Counted from the stretch's first letter, positions 9,043 through 16,960 are shown. The stretch: DNA of 32,513 bases from an uncultured Bacillota bacterium (GCA_949289785.1 CASEOW010000046.1:1-32513); one strand, 5' to 3'. The notes: generated by a model from the letters alone, not told the origin. Translations and numbers: made by a program.

Positions 9043-9195
9043 ATAAAAATACTCCTTACAATTTAAAATATGTTTGTTTATTTAAATGATATAGTTAAAC
9101 TTTTATGATAAATTTATAATAAAATATGTTATATAATAGATTTAAAGTCCATACATAATAATATAACAAAATTTTAATGATTTTGCAAGTTAATT

Positions 9196-9224
9196 ATTAT
9201 AATAAAAAAATATATTTTTGTTAA
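9196..9224 (-). promoter_or_regulatory. Sigma-A promoter of the plsX-rnc-smc-ftsY operon
   Basis: On the minus strand, TTAACA (9219-9224) and TATAAT (9196-9201) are exactly 17 nt apart. The predicted start near 9189 leaves a leader of about 147 nt before plsX, with no obvious riboswitch fold. The rest of the 9043-9293 gap is featureless AT-rich DNA. Confidence 0.8.
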
Positions 9225-9293
9225 CTTTATTTTAATAAATGAACAAGATATTGTGTGTTTTTCTTACATTTAACACTCAAAATATAGTAATAA

Positions 9294-9322
9294 AATAAAA
9301 AACTCTCATTTAACGAGAGTTT
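9294..9322 (-). terminator. Intrinsic terminator after rpmF
   Basis: On the minus strand, AAACTCTC (9315-9322) pairs perfectly with GAGAGTTT (9300-9307) around a 7-nt loop, followed by a T-rich tail. It lies 14 nt after the rpmF stop and ends the pta-ackA-rpmF transcript. Confidence 0.88.
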
Positions 9323-9336
9323 AAATTATTTTAAAA

Positions 9337-9528
9337 TTATTTTTTTTCTTCTTTTTTCTCTATTATGGTTTCACCTTTATAAGTTCCACATTTTTTACAT
9401 ACTGTATGTGGTTTTTTCATTTCATGACATTGTGGACATTCAACAAGTGTAGGAGCAACTGCTTTTGAATTTGCAGAATGTCTTGAATTTCTTCTTGCTT
9501 TTGAAACCTTATGCTTTGGAACTGCCAT
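9337..9528 (-). CDS. rpmF: 50S ribosomal protein L32
   Basis: L32 is a small basic protein of the large ribosomal subunit. The 63 residues begin with MAVPKHKVSKARRNSRHS, the L32 signature. They continue with CPQCHEMKKPHTVC and a CKKCG pair, giving four cysteines (Cys-X2-Cys and Cys-X2-Cys) in the zinc-binding form of L32. The C-terminus is a lysine/glutamate-rich tail. AAGGAGG lies 6 nt before ATG. In many bacteria rpmF sits with plsX and after a YceD-type gene. Here it follows ackA by 44 nt and is separated from plsX by its own terminator and a new promoter. Confidence 0.97.
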   Translation of the reverse strand: MAVPKHKVSKARRNSRHSANSKAVAPTLVECPQCHEMKKPHTVCKKCGTYKGETIIEKKEEKK

Positions 9529-9572
9529 TTCTTCCTCCTTAATTTATCTTCATGCTAGTTAATTATATAGAT

Positions 9573-10802
9573 TTATAGTTTATTTGTCAAGCATTTTATA
9601 TTATTTTTTTCTACTAATTCCTTAGTATCTTTTGCGATTAATAGTTCTTCATCAGTTGGAATTCTAAACACTTTAATTTTAGAATCTTTGGTACTTATTT
9701 CTTCTATAGTTCCTCTTGGCAAACTATTATTTTTTTCTTTATCAATAATTATGCCTAATTCTTCCATATTTTCAAGAGCTTCTTCTCTTAAATCTTCTTG
9801 GTTTTCACCAATTCCACCTGTGAAAATTATAGCGTCTACTTTGCCCAAAACAGCTATATAAGAACCTATATATTTCTTTACTCTATATTTTAACATATCA
9901 AGAGCAAGTTTAGCTCTTTCATTACCTTCCTTTATGGCGTCGTTTATTACTCTCATATCACTAGAAACACCACTAATTCCTAATATTCCACACTTTTTAT
10001 TTAAATATGAAACTACTTCAGTTGCTGTTTGTCCTTTCTTTTCAGATAAGTAACTTACAACTGATGGGTCTAAATCTCCAGATCTTGTTCCCATTATTAA
10101 ACCTTCTAGTGGTGTTAATCCCATAGTTGTATCTATACTCTTACCATTTTTAATACAAGTTATTGAAGATCCATTTCCAATATGAACAGTTATTGCGTTA
10201 ATATCTTTTTTTTCTTTATTTAAAAGTTCAGCACATTTTCCTAATACATATCTATGACTAGTTCCATGAAATCCATATTTTCTTACATGATACTTTTCAT
10301 AATCTTCATAAGCAATGCCATACATATATGCTTTAGCAGGCATTGTTGCATGGAATGAAGTATCAAAAACTATTACTTGAGGAGTATGAGGCATAACACT
10401 TAAACACCCTTTAACCCCTGCCATATTTGCAAATGCATGTAAAGGTGAAAGATCTTTAAGCATTTCAAGTTTTTGAATAACTTCGTCATCAACTAATACG
10501 CTTTTATCAAATAACCATCCACCTTGAACAAATCTATGTCCTATAGCAGAAATTTCATCTAGGCTGTTAATTACTCCATCATTTTTATCAGTTAATATTT
10601 TAAAAACATTTTCAACAGCTATTGTATGGTTTGGCATATCAACAATTTTTTCTACTTTTTCACCTTTTGTTTTATAACCTATAAAAGAACCATCCAATCC
10701 TATTTTTTCGCAATTTCCTTTTGCTATAACTTTTTCATTTTCCATATCAAAAAGTTGAAATTTTAAAGATGAACTACCTGCATTTATTACTAATATTTTC
10801 AT
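9573..10802 (-). CDS. ackA: Acetate kinase
   Basis: AckA interconverts acetyl-phosphate plus ADP with acetate plus ATP, the ATP-yielding step of acetate fermentation in the cytosol. The 409 residues begin with the family start MKILVINAGSSSLKFQL. They include HRFVQGG, the RKYGFHGTSHRYV segment, the THIGNGSS-type nucleotide-binding motif (here VHIGNGSSITC), GTRSGDLDP and IFTGGIGENQ. It is full length with AAGGAG 8 nt before ATG. It starts 14 nt after pta, so acetyl-CoA to acetate conversion is encoded as one unit. That is consistent with an anaerobic fermentative lifestyle. Confidence 0.98.
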   Translation of the reverse strand: MKILVINAGSSSLKFQLFDMENEKVIAKGNCEKIGLDGSFIGYKTKGEKVEKIVDMPNHTIAVENVFKILTDKNDGVINSLDEISAIGHRFVQGGWLFDKSVLVDDEVIQKLEMLKDLSPLHAFANMAGVKGCLSVMPHTPQVIVFDTSFHATMPAKAYMYGIAYEDYEKYHVRKYGFHGTSHRYVLGKCAELLNKEKKDINAITVHIGNGSSITCIKNGKSIDTTMGLTPLEGLIMGTRSGDLDPSVVSYLSEKKGQTATEVVSYLNKKCGILGISGVSSDMRVINDAIKEGNERAKLALDMLKYRVKKYIGSYIAVLGKVDAIIFTGGIGENQEDLREEALENMEELGIIIDKEKNNSLPRGTIEEISTKDSKIKVFRIPTDEELLIAKDTKELVEKNNIKCLTNKL

Positions 10803-10816
10803 TTATTTTACTCCTT

Positions 10817-11794
10817 TTATTTTCCTATTGATTGTAAAACAGTAACAGCAGTTGCTGTAACAATATCCACAAATGTGCAACCTCTAGACAAATCGTTTAC
10901 AGGACGATTTAAGCCTTGTAAGATAGGCCCAATTGCATTAACTCCTCCCATATATTGCATTGCTTTATAACAAATGTTTCCGCTATTTAAATCAGGGAAA
11001 ATTAATATATTCGCATTGCCTTTTAGAGGACTGTTAGGACATTTTTGTTTTGCTACTCTTTCTACCATAGCGCTATCAAACTGCAATTCGCCATCACATT
11101 CAATACCTGTTTTTTTGAATTTTTCATAAGCTTTTCTTACTACATCTATACTATCATCTTTTGCAGAACCTTTTGTTGAAAAAGATAAAAACGCTACTTT
11201 GGGATCATTGAATCCTAATGCTTTATATGTTTCTACACTTTGACAAGCTATTTGATAAAGTTCTTCTTCATTAGGATGCATTAAAACTCCGCAATCTGAT
11301 AAAATTAAACATTTATCTTTTAAAAATTTATTTTTACCAAACATTATAAAACAAGAAGAAACAACTCCGCTTTTTTTCTTTGCTTTAATTATTTGTAAAG
11401 CTGGTCTTACAGTATTTGCAGTTGAAGCTTCTGCACCAGCTACCATTCCATCTGCAAGCCCAGAGTCAACTAGTAAAGTAGAAAAATAATATGGATCAAG
11501 TGCTAATTTTTCTGCTTCTTCATATGTTAAACCTTTATCTTTTCTTTTTTCATAAAGTCTTTCAATCAATTCTTCTCTATTTTGATATGTTTTAGGATTA
11601 ATAATTTGAAAATTTATTAAAGACTTATCTCTTAAAACTAGAGCACTTTCATCACCAATTAAAATTGGTTTACAAATTCCTTTTTTTCTAATATATTTTA
11701 CCGCCTGAATTGTTCTATCGCTAAAACCAGCTTCAGGGAATACAATAGTTTTTTGCAATTTAGATGCTTTTTTATACAAATCTTTTTCTTTCAT
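10817..11794 (-). CDS. pta: Phosphate acetyltransferase
   Basis: Pta transfers the acetyl group of acetyl-CoA to phosphate, making acetyl-phosphate for AckA. The protein is 325 residues, the short single-domain form typical of Firmicutes, without the N-terminal regulatory domains of enterobacterial Pta. Visible family motifs include IVFPEA, LADGMVAGAEASTANTVRPA, CGVLMHPN, LSFSTKGSAK, QFDSAMV and FPDLNSGNICYK. AAGGGG lies 5 nt before ATG. It heads the pta-ackA-rpmF unit and is transcribed divergently from ylbJ. Confidence 0.97.
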   Translation of the reverse strand: MKEKDLYKKASKLQKTIVFPEAGFSDRTIQAVKYIRKKGICKPILIGDESALVLRDKSLINFQIINPKTYQNREELIERLYEKRKDKGLTYEEAEKLALDPYYFSTLLVDSGLADGMVAGAEASTANTVRPALQIIKAKKKSGVVSSCFIMFGKNKFLKDKCLILSDCGVLMHPNEEELYQIACQSVETYKALGFNDPKVAFLSFSTKGSAKDDSIDVVRKAYEKFKKTGIECDGELQFDSAMVERVAKQKCPNSPLKGNANILIFPDLNSGNICYKAMQYMGGVNAIGPILQGLNRPVNDLSRGCTFVDIVTATAVTVLQSIGK

Positions 11795-11886
11795 AATTCC
11801 CCTTCTAAAATCATTTATTTTTGAATATTTTAATTATATAAAATTAAAACAATAAAAAATTGTTTCTTTAAAAAACAACCATTTTT

Positions 11887-11915
11887 ATTATAATATTTTT
11901 ATTACTATTTGTCAA
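11887..11915 (-). promoter_or_regulatory. Sigma-A promoter of pta-ackA-rpmF
   Basis: On the minus strand, TTGACA (11910-11915) and TATAAT (11887-11892) are exactly 17 nt apart, a perfect consensus promoter. The leader to pta is about 86 nt. The -35 box lies 17 nt upstream of the divergent ylbJ start, so the two genes share regulatory space. Confidence 0.87.
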
Positions 11916-11931
11916 TTTTTTGGAGCAATAA

Positions 11932-12855
11932 ATGAAAAAAAATGAGTACATTTTGTATTTTATAATTATCTATATTTTATTAAACATGGTCTTATTTCCT
12001 CAAATTTATATTAATGCTACTTTAAACGGAATAACTGCATGGGCAATTAATGTTTTACCTAGTTTATTACCTTTTGTTTTTTTTACAAAAATCATTACTA
12101 ATTTAAATCAAAATAAGAAAAAAAAATTACTTTTTGAAAAACCAACAAGATATCTTTTTAATACTCCAGCAATATCTTTATATACATTTTTTACTAGTAT
12201 TATTTCAGGCTATCCAGTAGGAGCTAAAATGACAGCTGATTTATATGAAGGTGGAAAAATTTCAAAATCTGAAGCTTTTAGAATGTCATCTTTTTGTTCA
12301 ACATCAGGTCCAATGTTCATTATCGGAGCGGTTGGAGTTGGAATGTTAAAAAATGTCGCTTATGGTTATATAATATTTTTTTCACACATTATTGGTGCAT
12401 TTATAAACGGCATAATATATAGAAATTTAAAATTAAAAAATGATAAAAAGAATACAGAAAATGAAAAAATAACAAGCAAAATAAATTTCTCTAATATAGT
12501 TTTAGATTCAGCACTTAGCTTAATATCTGTTGGAGTAATTATTGCTATTTTCTTTGTAGTAATTACATCTCTTTCACCTATTTTAAATTTATTCTCATCT
12601 GGAGTTGCTTCTTTTTTAGCTGGACTTATTGAAATTACAAAAGGATGTAATGATATTTCTTTTTCACTATCTGGAATAACCTGTATCCTTTCTTGCACAT
12701 TTGTGATAAGTTTTGGAGGATTTTCTACCGCTATTCAATCGTTAACCATGCTTAATAAATTAGAAATGCCATTATGGTTATTTTTATTACAAAAACTAAC
12801 CCATGCTATATGTTCAACTTTAATTGCCTTAATAATATTTTTTATATTTTTATAA
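11932..12855 (+). CDS. ylbJ: Sporulation integral membrane protein YlbJ (SpoVV)
   Basis: This is a 307-residue polytopic membrane protein with roughly eight hydrophobic segments and short polar loops. It has the gate/nucleoside-recognition arrangement of YlbJ. N-terminal segments are followed by WAINVLPSLLPFVFF, then SGYPVGAKMTADLYEGGKIS and FCSTSGPMFIIGAVGVG. A second half repeats the pattern, ending near SFGGFSTAIQ. In B. subtilis YlbJ (SpoVV) sits in the outer forespore membrane and is needed for dipicolinic acid transport; the same role is inferred here. GGAG lies 7 nt before ATG. It is transcribed alone, divergent from pta, and ends in a strong hairpin. No convincing sigma-E promoter was visible. 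Confidence 0.87.
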   Translation: MKKNEYILYFIIIYILLNMVLFPQIYINATLNGITAWAINVLPSLLPFVFFTKIITNLNQNKKKKLLFEKPTRYLFNTPAISLYTFFTSIISGYPVGAKMTADLYEGGKISKSEAFRMSSFCSTSGPMFIIGAVGVGMLKNVAYGYIIFFSHIIGAFINGIIYRNLKLKNDKKNTENEKITSKINFSNIVLDSALSLISVGVIIAIFFVVITSLSPILNLFSSGVASFLAGLIEITKGCNDISFSLSGITCILSCTFVISFGGFSTAIQSLTMLNKLEMPLWLFLLQKLTHAICSTLIALIIFFIFL

Positions 12856-12886
12856 AAAAACTCCAACTCAAGTTTGGAGTTTTTTA
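12855..12886 (+). terminator. Bidirectional terminator between ylbJ and the orphan gene
   Basis: AACTCCAA (12859-12866) pairs perfectly with TTGGAGTT (12874-12881) around a 7-nt loop. A-runs on the left and T-runs on the right let it work for ylbJ and for the convergent gene ending at 12913. Confidence 0.88.
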
Positions 12887-12912
12887 ATCTATTCATCAAT
12901 TTTTGACATATA

Positions 12913-13635
12913 TTATAAATCAAGTAAATGACAAATTTCCTTAATATAAAATTTTACTTGTTTTATTTTACATTCCTTTAAAGCAAGACCTAAGCTATAT
13001 GTAATTTCACTATCATGCAATTTAGTTGTTTTAACAATTGCCTTACATATTATTGTAGCTTTTTGAGTATCTTTATCTTGCTTTGAATATTGAAGTTCAC
13101 TTAAAATTTGAACAGCTAATTTTTGAACATTTTCAAAAACATCTTCACTTAATTCTTGATTATCTTCATTTTCTTGATTAATATCTTCATTATCTACAGA
13201 ATCAACATCTTCTGAATTTTCAACATTTTCACAGGAGAAAGCTTCAGCAATCAACTTTCTAAAAGGTTTTATCATTGTATCAACAAAAGCTTCAAAAGGA
13301 TTATCTTCTCTTCCAAAGAATCTTTTTACAAAATCTACAAAATTAATTTTTTTATTGTCTATATCTACTAAAGTACAAAAAACAAGAGCAATTACCTTAT
13401 ATTCTTCTTGTGGCATTATACAAACAAAATCACCCTGTCCATCTTGAACGAATGTTTTGGCAAATTCACGGTCTCTGTTAAATTGTTCTAGACATTCACC
13501 TACAAGAGAACAAACATCATAACATGAAGCCAAAGATTGTAAAAGTCTTTGTATTTTATATTCTGCAACTAAGAATTTACAATTAATAAGATCATCACAC
13601 GAATCTAAAAACTTTTTAATTTCAATATTTTCCAT
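12913..13635 (-). CDS. Uncharacterised helical protein with acidic linker
   Basis: I do not recognise this 240-residue protein. It is predicted soluble and mostly helical. The N-terminal part (1-135) is rich in cysteine and aromatic residues (several Cys in the first 50, then FVKRFFGRED). A strongly acidic, low-complexity linker spans about 136-165 (repeats of Glu, Asp and Asn). A C-terminal helical domain follows (ILSELQYSKQDKDTQKA through IKQVKFYIKEICHLL). No signal peptide or membrane segment is seen. AGAGG lies 6 nt before ATG, and codon use matches its neighbours. It is monocistronic, convergent with ylbJ and divergent from the DUF4364 gene. It is a real gene judging by length, ribosome binding site and terminator; its role is unknown. 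Confidence 0.75.
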   Translation of the reverse strand: MENIEIKKFLDSCDDLINCKFLVAEYKIQRLLQSLASCYDVCSLVGECLEQFNRDREFAKTFVQDGQGDFVCIMPQEEYKVIALVFCTLVDIDNKKINFVDFVKRFFGREDNPFEAFVDTMIKPFRKLIAEAFSCENVENSEDVDSVDNEDINQENEDNQELSEDVFENVQKLAVQILSELQYSKQDKDTQKATIICKAIVKTTKLHDSEITYSLGLALKECKIKQVKFYIKEICHLLDL

Positions 13636-13714
13636 TTCAAACCTCTATACTTATATATATCAATTTTAGCACATATTAGAAATATTTACAAGAAAAATAA
13701 TTAATTTAAATTCT

Positions 13715-13742
13715 TTGATTTTAATTTATAATATGATATAAT
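13715..13742 (+). promoter_or_regulatory. Extended -10 promoter giving a leaderless DUF4364 mRNA
   Basis: TTGATT (13715-13720) lies 16 nt before TATAAT (13737-13742), which is preceded by the extended -10 TG at 13734-13735. Only 6 nt separate the -10 from the ATG at 13749, so the predicted +1 is the A of the start codon. No Shine-Dalgarno sequence is present. Confidence 0.8.
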
Positions 13743-13748
13743 ACTGGC

Positions 13749-14312
13749 ATGGAAAATAATAATGTACTTTCAGATAAAGAACAATTAATTCATGATAAAC
13801 TAATTATGTTATTTGTTATTGATAAAATGGAAATGGCTTTAACAGAAGATTCCATTTTAGATATTTGTAGTGTAAAAAATATTTGGATTAAAAATTATAT
13901 GGATTGCAAAGCAATTATACATGACCTTGTAGACCATAAATTGCTTTATAAAATAGGAAATGAAGAAGAAGGAAAAGAACTATATGCTTTAACATACCAA
14001 GGAAGAGAATGCCTATCTCAACTTTACAAAAGGATTCCCCTTTCAGCGAGAGAAGAAATTTCTGCCTATTTACAAGCAAACCGACTAAATGTTAAATCAT
14101 CACAAGAATATAGCGCAACCTACTCCAAAAATGAAGATGGCTCTTACAATGTTGAATTAAAAATTTACGAACCTCTTGTAACATCTCCTATTTTTACATT
14201 AAATATAAAAGCACCTTCTAGACAATCCGCAAATGAAGCCATTCATAAATGGAAAACAAATGCTCCTAGCATATATGAAACAATATATGAAAAACTTATT
14301 AATATTGATTAA
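13749..14312 (+). CDS. DUF4364 family protein (winged-helix-type putative regulator)
   Basis: This 187-residue protein resembles the DUF4364 family common in Clostridia. The N-terminal ~80 residues look like a winged helix. KLIMLFVIDKMEMALTEDSI corresponds to the family opening, and YALTYQGRECLSQLYKRIP is the wing-to-helix segment. The C-terminal half (95-187) is a beta-rich domain ending in an amphipathic helix (SANEAIHKWKTNAPSIYETIYEKL). A DNA-binding regulatory role is inferred from the fold, not demonstrated. The start agrees with the family N-terminus. It has no ribosome binding site, and the promoter places transcription start on the ATG, so the mRNA appears leaderless. It is monocistronic and ends with a long perfect hairpin. 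Confidence 0.8.
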   Translation: MENNNVLSDKEQLIHDKLIMLFVIDKMEMALTEDSILDICSVKNIWIKNYMDCKAIIHDLVDHKLLYKIGNEEEGKELYALTYQGRECLSQLYKRIPLSAREEISAYLQANRLNVKSSQEYSATYSKNEDGSYNVELKIYEPLVTSPIFTLNIKAPSRQSANEAIHKWKTNAPSIYETIYEKLINID

Positions 14313-14347
14313 AAAATCTTTAAGGTAATAAACCTTAAAGATTTTTT
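14311..14347 (+). terminator. Bidirectional terminator between the DUF4364 gene and rnhA
   Basis: A perfect 15-bp stem pairs 14311-14325 with 14333-14347 (AATCTTTAAGG with CCTTAAAGATT plus A/T runs) around a 7-nt loop. It serves both convergent transcripts. Confidence 0.9.
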
Positions 14348-14374
14348 AATCAATAAACATAATCTTAAATTTTC

Positions 14375-14821
14375 TTATGTTAAAGATTTTTTATATTTTT
14401 CTATTTCTTGTCTTGCTATATAATCACAACGATTATTAAATTCATTATCTGCATGCCCTTTAACTTTATGCCAATTGACTTCATGAATATTCACTAATTC
14501 AATAAGTTGTTGCCATAATTCAATATTTAAAACTTTACCTTTACTACTTTTAAATCCATTATTTTGCCAATTATCAACCCATTTTTGCAAAAAAGCGTTG
14601 ACAACGTAAGCACTATCACTATAAATATCAACTATACATTTTTCTTTTAAAGCTTTTAACCCTTGAATTACAGCTAATAACTCCATTCTATTATTAGTCG
14701 TTTCTTTTTCAAAACCTGAAACAACTCTTTCTTTACCGTTATAAATCAAGATACCAGCATAACCACCTATCCCCGGATTTCCTGAACAAGCACCATCTGT
14801 ATATAAAATAACATTTTTCAT
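14375..14821 (-). CDS. rnhA: Ribonuclease HI
   Basis: RNase HI cuts the RNA strand of RNA-DNA hybrids, removing primers and R-loops. Starting at the ATG of MKNVILYTDGACSGNPG, it is 148 residues, typical for RNase HI. The four catalytic acids are visible in TDGACSGNPG, NNRMELLAVIQ, IYSDSAYVV and GHADNEFNNRCD. A basic handle-like region with aromatic residues (KWVDNWQNNGFKSSKG) is present. An in-frame TTG four codons upstream is possible, but it has no ribosome binding site and adds non-family residues; the ATG itself has only a weak GGAT. It is the last gene of the degV-HIT-rnhA unit. Confidence 0.95.
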   Translation of the reverse strand: MKNVILYTDGACSGNPGIGGYAGILIYNGKERVVSGFEKETTNNRMELLAVIQGLKALKEKCIVDIYSDSAYVVNAFLQKWVDNWQNNGFKSSKGKVLNIELWQQLIELVNIHEVNWHKVKGHADNEFNNRCDYIARQEIEKYKKSLT

Positions 14822-14853
14822 ATTTAAATCCAATTAATATTTTTATTTTAGTT

Positions 14854-15255
14854 TTAATTAATTTTTAATCTATTATAAATTTCTTCCATAGATAAAGTAT
14901 TTTTCTTTAGAATAGGAAATACTTTTTCTCCATCTTCATCATTTCTAGGCAAAATGTGAACATGAAAATGAAAAACTGTTTGTTCAGCACAACTTCCATT
15001 TGCATTTATTATATTTACACCTTTAAAACCACAATTATCAATTAAGTGATTTGAAATTTTTTGAACAGTTATAAAAATTTTATTTAACGTTTCAACATCA
15101 CAATCAAAAATATTTTCATAATGTTTTTTAGGAATAACTAAAATATGACCATTACAATCATTACTAATATCTAAAAAAGCATAAGTAAATTCATCTTCAT
15201 ATATTTTATAAGAAGGTATTTCTCCTTTTATAATTTTACAAAACAAACATTCCAT
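14854..15255 (-). CDS. HIT family (HINT-type) nucleotide-binding hydrolase
   Basis: This is a histidine-triad protein, expected to hydrolyse nucleotide phosphoramidates or AMP conjugates in the cytosol. The 133 residues begin with CLFCKIIKGEIPSYKIYEDE, the HINT opening. They carry HILVIPKKHYENIFD and the triad HFHVH at 96-100 in HFHVHILPR. The Cys-X2-Cys at 3-6 is shared by many bacterial HIT proteins that bind zinc. GGAG lies 7 nt before ATG. It lies 21 nt after degV and 32 nt before rnhA. The family assignment is firm; the physiological substrate is unknown. Confidence 0.93.
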   Translation of the reverse strand: MECLFCKIIKGEIPSYKIYEDEFTYAFLDISNDCNGHILVIPKKHYENIFDCDVETLNKIFITVQKISNHLIDNCGFKGVNIINANGSCAEQTVFHFHVHILPRNDEDGEKVFPILKKNTLSMEEIYNRLKIN

Positions 15256-15276
15256 TATTTACTCCATTTTATTCAC

Positions 15277-16128
15277 TTAATTATTTTCTAATAAATATAA
15301 AATACCTAAAGTATTTTCTCCACAATGACAAGTAATAGTGGCTCCAGCAGTAGAAGATAAAACTGTTTCAAAGATATTTTTACTTTTTACATACTCAACT
15401 ATTTGTTCAACAAATTGTTTGTCAGAACAAGTGTGTGTTATAAAGCAAATATCTTTTTTTATATTACTATGAACTTTAAGCATATCATCTATATATTTCT
15501 TTACAACAACCCTAAATTGTCCCATGTATTTGCCGGTATTCTCAATTTTACCATCTTTCAATTCAAGTCTTGGTTTAATCTTTAATAAATTTGCTCCAAA
15601 TCTAGCAATAGCCGAACATCTTCCACCTTTATATAAATAATCTAATTTATCAACAACAAATGATGTTTGATTTAAGTTTGCTTGATACTCTAGTTGTTTA
15701 ACTATTTCTTCACAAGTTGCTCCCATTTGAACGAGTTTACAAGCATAGATGACTAAAAGCCCTATTCCAGTTGACAAAGATTTACTATCTACAATATGCA
15801 ATTTATTACTACCAATTTCTTCTTTTGCCTTAATTGCATTTTGATAAGTTGAAGAAAGCTTACTTGAAATTCCTGTGTAAATTACTTCATTGTCATCTTT
15901 TAAAAGATCATTAAAAAAAATTTTAAAATCTTCAACACTTCTTGCTGATGTTTTTGGAAGTGTACCATTTTTATTAACATATTCAAAAATTTGATTAGGT
16001 TTTATATTAACACCATCTAAGTATTCTTCATCTCCCAAAATAACAGACAATGGTAAGACAGAAATATTAAATTTTGAAATTTGTTCCTCTGACAAATCAA
16101 CACAACTATCAGTGCAAATCTTAATCAT
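15277..16128 (-). CDS. DegV family fatty-acid-binding protein
   Basis: DegV/FakB proteins bind a fatty acid and, in species with FakA, present it for phosphorylation so that exogenous fatty acids enter phospholipid synthesis. The 283 residues show the two-domain DegV layout. The N-terminal part has KICTDSCVDLSEEQ, LPLSVILGDEEYLDGV, LPKTSARSVEDF and YTGISSKLSSTYQNA. It continues with VDSKSLSTGIGLLV, LDYLYKGGRCS and a C-terminal THTCSD..GATITCHCGENTLGI segment. No fakA kinase gene is in the window. GGAG lies 7 nt before ATG. It heads the degV-HIT-rnhA unit. Confidence 0.93.
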   Translation of the reverse strand: MIKICTDSCVDLSEEQISKFNISVLPLSVILGDEEYLDGVNIKPNQIFEYVNKNGTLPKTSARSVEDFKIFFNDLLKDDNEVIYTGISSKLSSTYQNAIKAKEEIGSNKLHIVDSKSLSTGIGLLVIYACKLVQMGATCEEIVKQLEYQANLNQTSFVVDKLDYLYKGGRCSAIARFGANLLKIKPRLELKDGKIENTGKYMGQFRVVVKKYIDDMLKVHSNIKKDICFITHTCSDKQFVEQIVEYVKSKNIFETVLSSTAGATITCHCGENTLGILYLLENN

Positions 16129-16156
16129 AAAACAACTCCTTGCTATTTATAAAATT

Positions 16157-16185
16157 ATTATAAAATAAAAATTTCTTTTTAACAA
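16157..16185 (-). promoter_or_regulatory. Sigma-A promoter of degV-HIT-rnhA
   Basis: On the minus strand, TTGTTA (16180-16185) and TATAAT (16157-16162) are 17 nt apart, about 29 nt upstream of the degV ATG. It overlaps the -35 region of the divergent yjzC-like promoter. Confidence 0.72.
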
Positions 16186-16207
16186 ACAATTTTAAAGTTT
16201 TTATGAA
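16179..16207 (+). promoter_or_regulatory. Probable promoter of the yjzC-like gene
   Basis: TTAACA (16179-16184) and TATGAA (16202-16207) are 17 nt apart, about 43 nt ahead of the start codon. The -10 is imperfect. The -35 box overlaps that of the divergent degV promoter, so the two may interfere. Confidence 0.5.
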
Positions 16208-16250
16208 TAAAAATTTATGGACTAAACATAATAAAAAAGGAGGTAAAAAT

Positions 16251-16412
16251 ATGTCTAAACAATTTAAACCTGGTGAACAAGCACCAAAATCAGCCAATTA
16301 TTCTTGCTATGACAAAGATGGAAGATGTGGCGGAAGTTGCTACCTTGAAAAAGGACAAAGATTCCCTGCAACACAACATTCCGGTTCTCATTATGAAATG
16401 GACGAAGAATAA
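16251..16412 (+). CDS. YjzC-like small protein
   Basis: This is a 53-residue soluble peptide resembling the YjzC family of Firmicutes. It has the opening FKPGEQAPKSANYSCYDKDG (family pattern: PG..AP..G.Y), a Cys-rich centre (GRCGGSCYLEKG) and the RFPATQHSGSHY ending that matches the family RFP motif. The true start is the ATG at 16251, because GGAGG lies 7 nt upstream. A longer reading from 16203 would put that site inside the gene. The three closely spaced cysteines suggest possible metal or redox chemistry, which is inference only. The function of the family is unknown. It is monocistronic and divergent from degV. Confidence 0.8.
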   Translation: MSKQFKPGEQAPKSANYSCYDKDGRCGGSCYLEKGQRFPATQHSGSHYEMDEE

Positions 16413-16454
16413 TTTATTTATAAAATTAAGGTAAAATTTTACTAACCTTAAAAC

Positions 16455-16488
16455 AAAAAAACTTCATTAATTTTGATGAAGTTTTTTT
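16455..16488 (+). terminator. Bidirectional terminator after the yjzC-like gene
   Basis: ACTTCAT (16461-16467) pairs with ATGAAGT (16476-16482), flanked by AAAAAA and TTTTTT. It separates the yjzC-like gene from the convergent DUF3592-like gene. Confidence 0.85.
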
Positions 16489-16531
16489 GTACTATTGATA
16501 TGTATAAAAAATATAGTGTATATATTTAAGC

Positions 16532-16960
16532 TTAAAACTGCTTATTTTTAAAAAGTGTTTTATGCAGTGCTATTGACGCTGATATTATTAACAAAATTCC
16601 TACCCAAAAAAGAATACAAGGTAAAATAATCCAAAATGTTTTATTTGCTAATTTAGTCGGATTATTTTTATTACACATTATGGTAATAACTTTCCCTTCA
16701 TACATTTCACTATTCCAAAAACTTATTGGGACATCATTATATTTTGTTCCATCGTATCCAAAATCAACTGTTACATAATATTCTTCTTCGCCATCACTAT
16801 CATAGGAAATACTTATGTTTCTAATAATAGCTTGAATTTCTACATAATTGCGTGAATCTATTCCATAAAAAATTGCAAAAGATATTCCTCCTAACGTTAA
16901 CAGAATACCTATAAACACAACTATACACAAAGAAATTATTCCATTTTGTTTTAACTTCAC
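16532..16960 (-). CDS. DUF3592-like membrane protein
   Basis: This is a 142-residue protein with two membrane segments (about 9-30 and 107-130) around an extracytoplasmic or cytoplasmic beta-rich domain. The layout matches DUF3592: a first helix, then a domain with EEEYYVTVDFGYDG, then Y.G..I.IMCNKNNPTKL just before the second helix. The GTG at 16960 is preferred because AAAAAGG lies 5-6 nt upstream. Extending to a TTG at 16987 has no ribosome binding site. No function is known for the family. It stands alone, between the yjzC-like gene and tRNA-Ser, in a stretch whose flanks (16988-17199) hold nothing else I can identify. Confidence 0.7.
   Translation of the reverse strand: MKLKQNGIISLCIVVFIGILLTLGGISFAIFYGIDSRNYVEIQAIIRNISISYDSDGEEEYYVTVDFGYDGTKYNDVPISFWNSEMYEGKVITIMCNKNNPTKLANKTFWIILPCILFWVGILLIISASIALHKTLFKNKQF

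Noticed and set aside
9043..9195. Possible riboswitch or FapR operator in the plsX leader
   Set aside because: The leader is about 147 nt, but I found neither a convincing FapR-like inverted repeat nor a structured aptamer.
12366..12698. Minus-strand open frame of 110 codons
   Set aside because: It lies entirely antisense to ylbJ; the composition reflects the reverse of membrane-helix codons.
16203..16250. 16-codon N-terminal extension of the YjzC-like protein
   Set aside because: The GGAGG site would fall inside the gene and the extra residues do not match the family.
16428..16449. Imperfect inverted repeat AAGGT...ACCTT after the yjzC-like gene
   Set aside because: The stem is only about 5 bp with a large AT loop; the hairpin at 16455-16488 is a better terminator.
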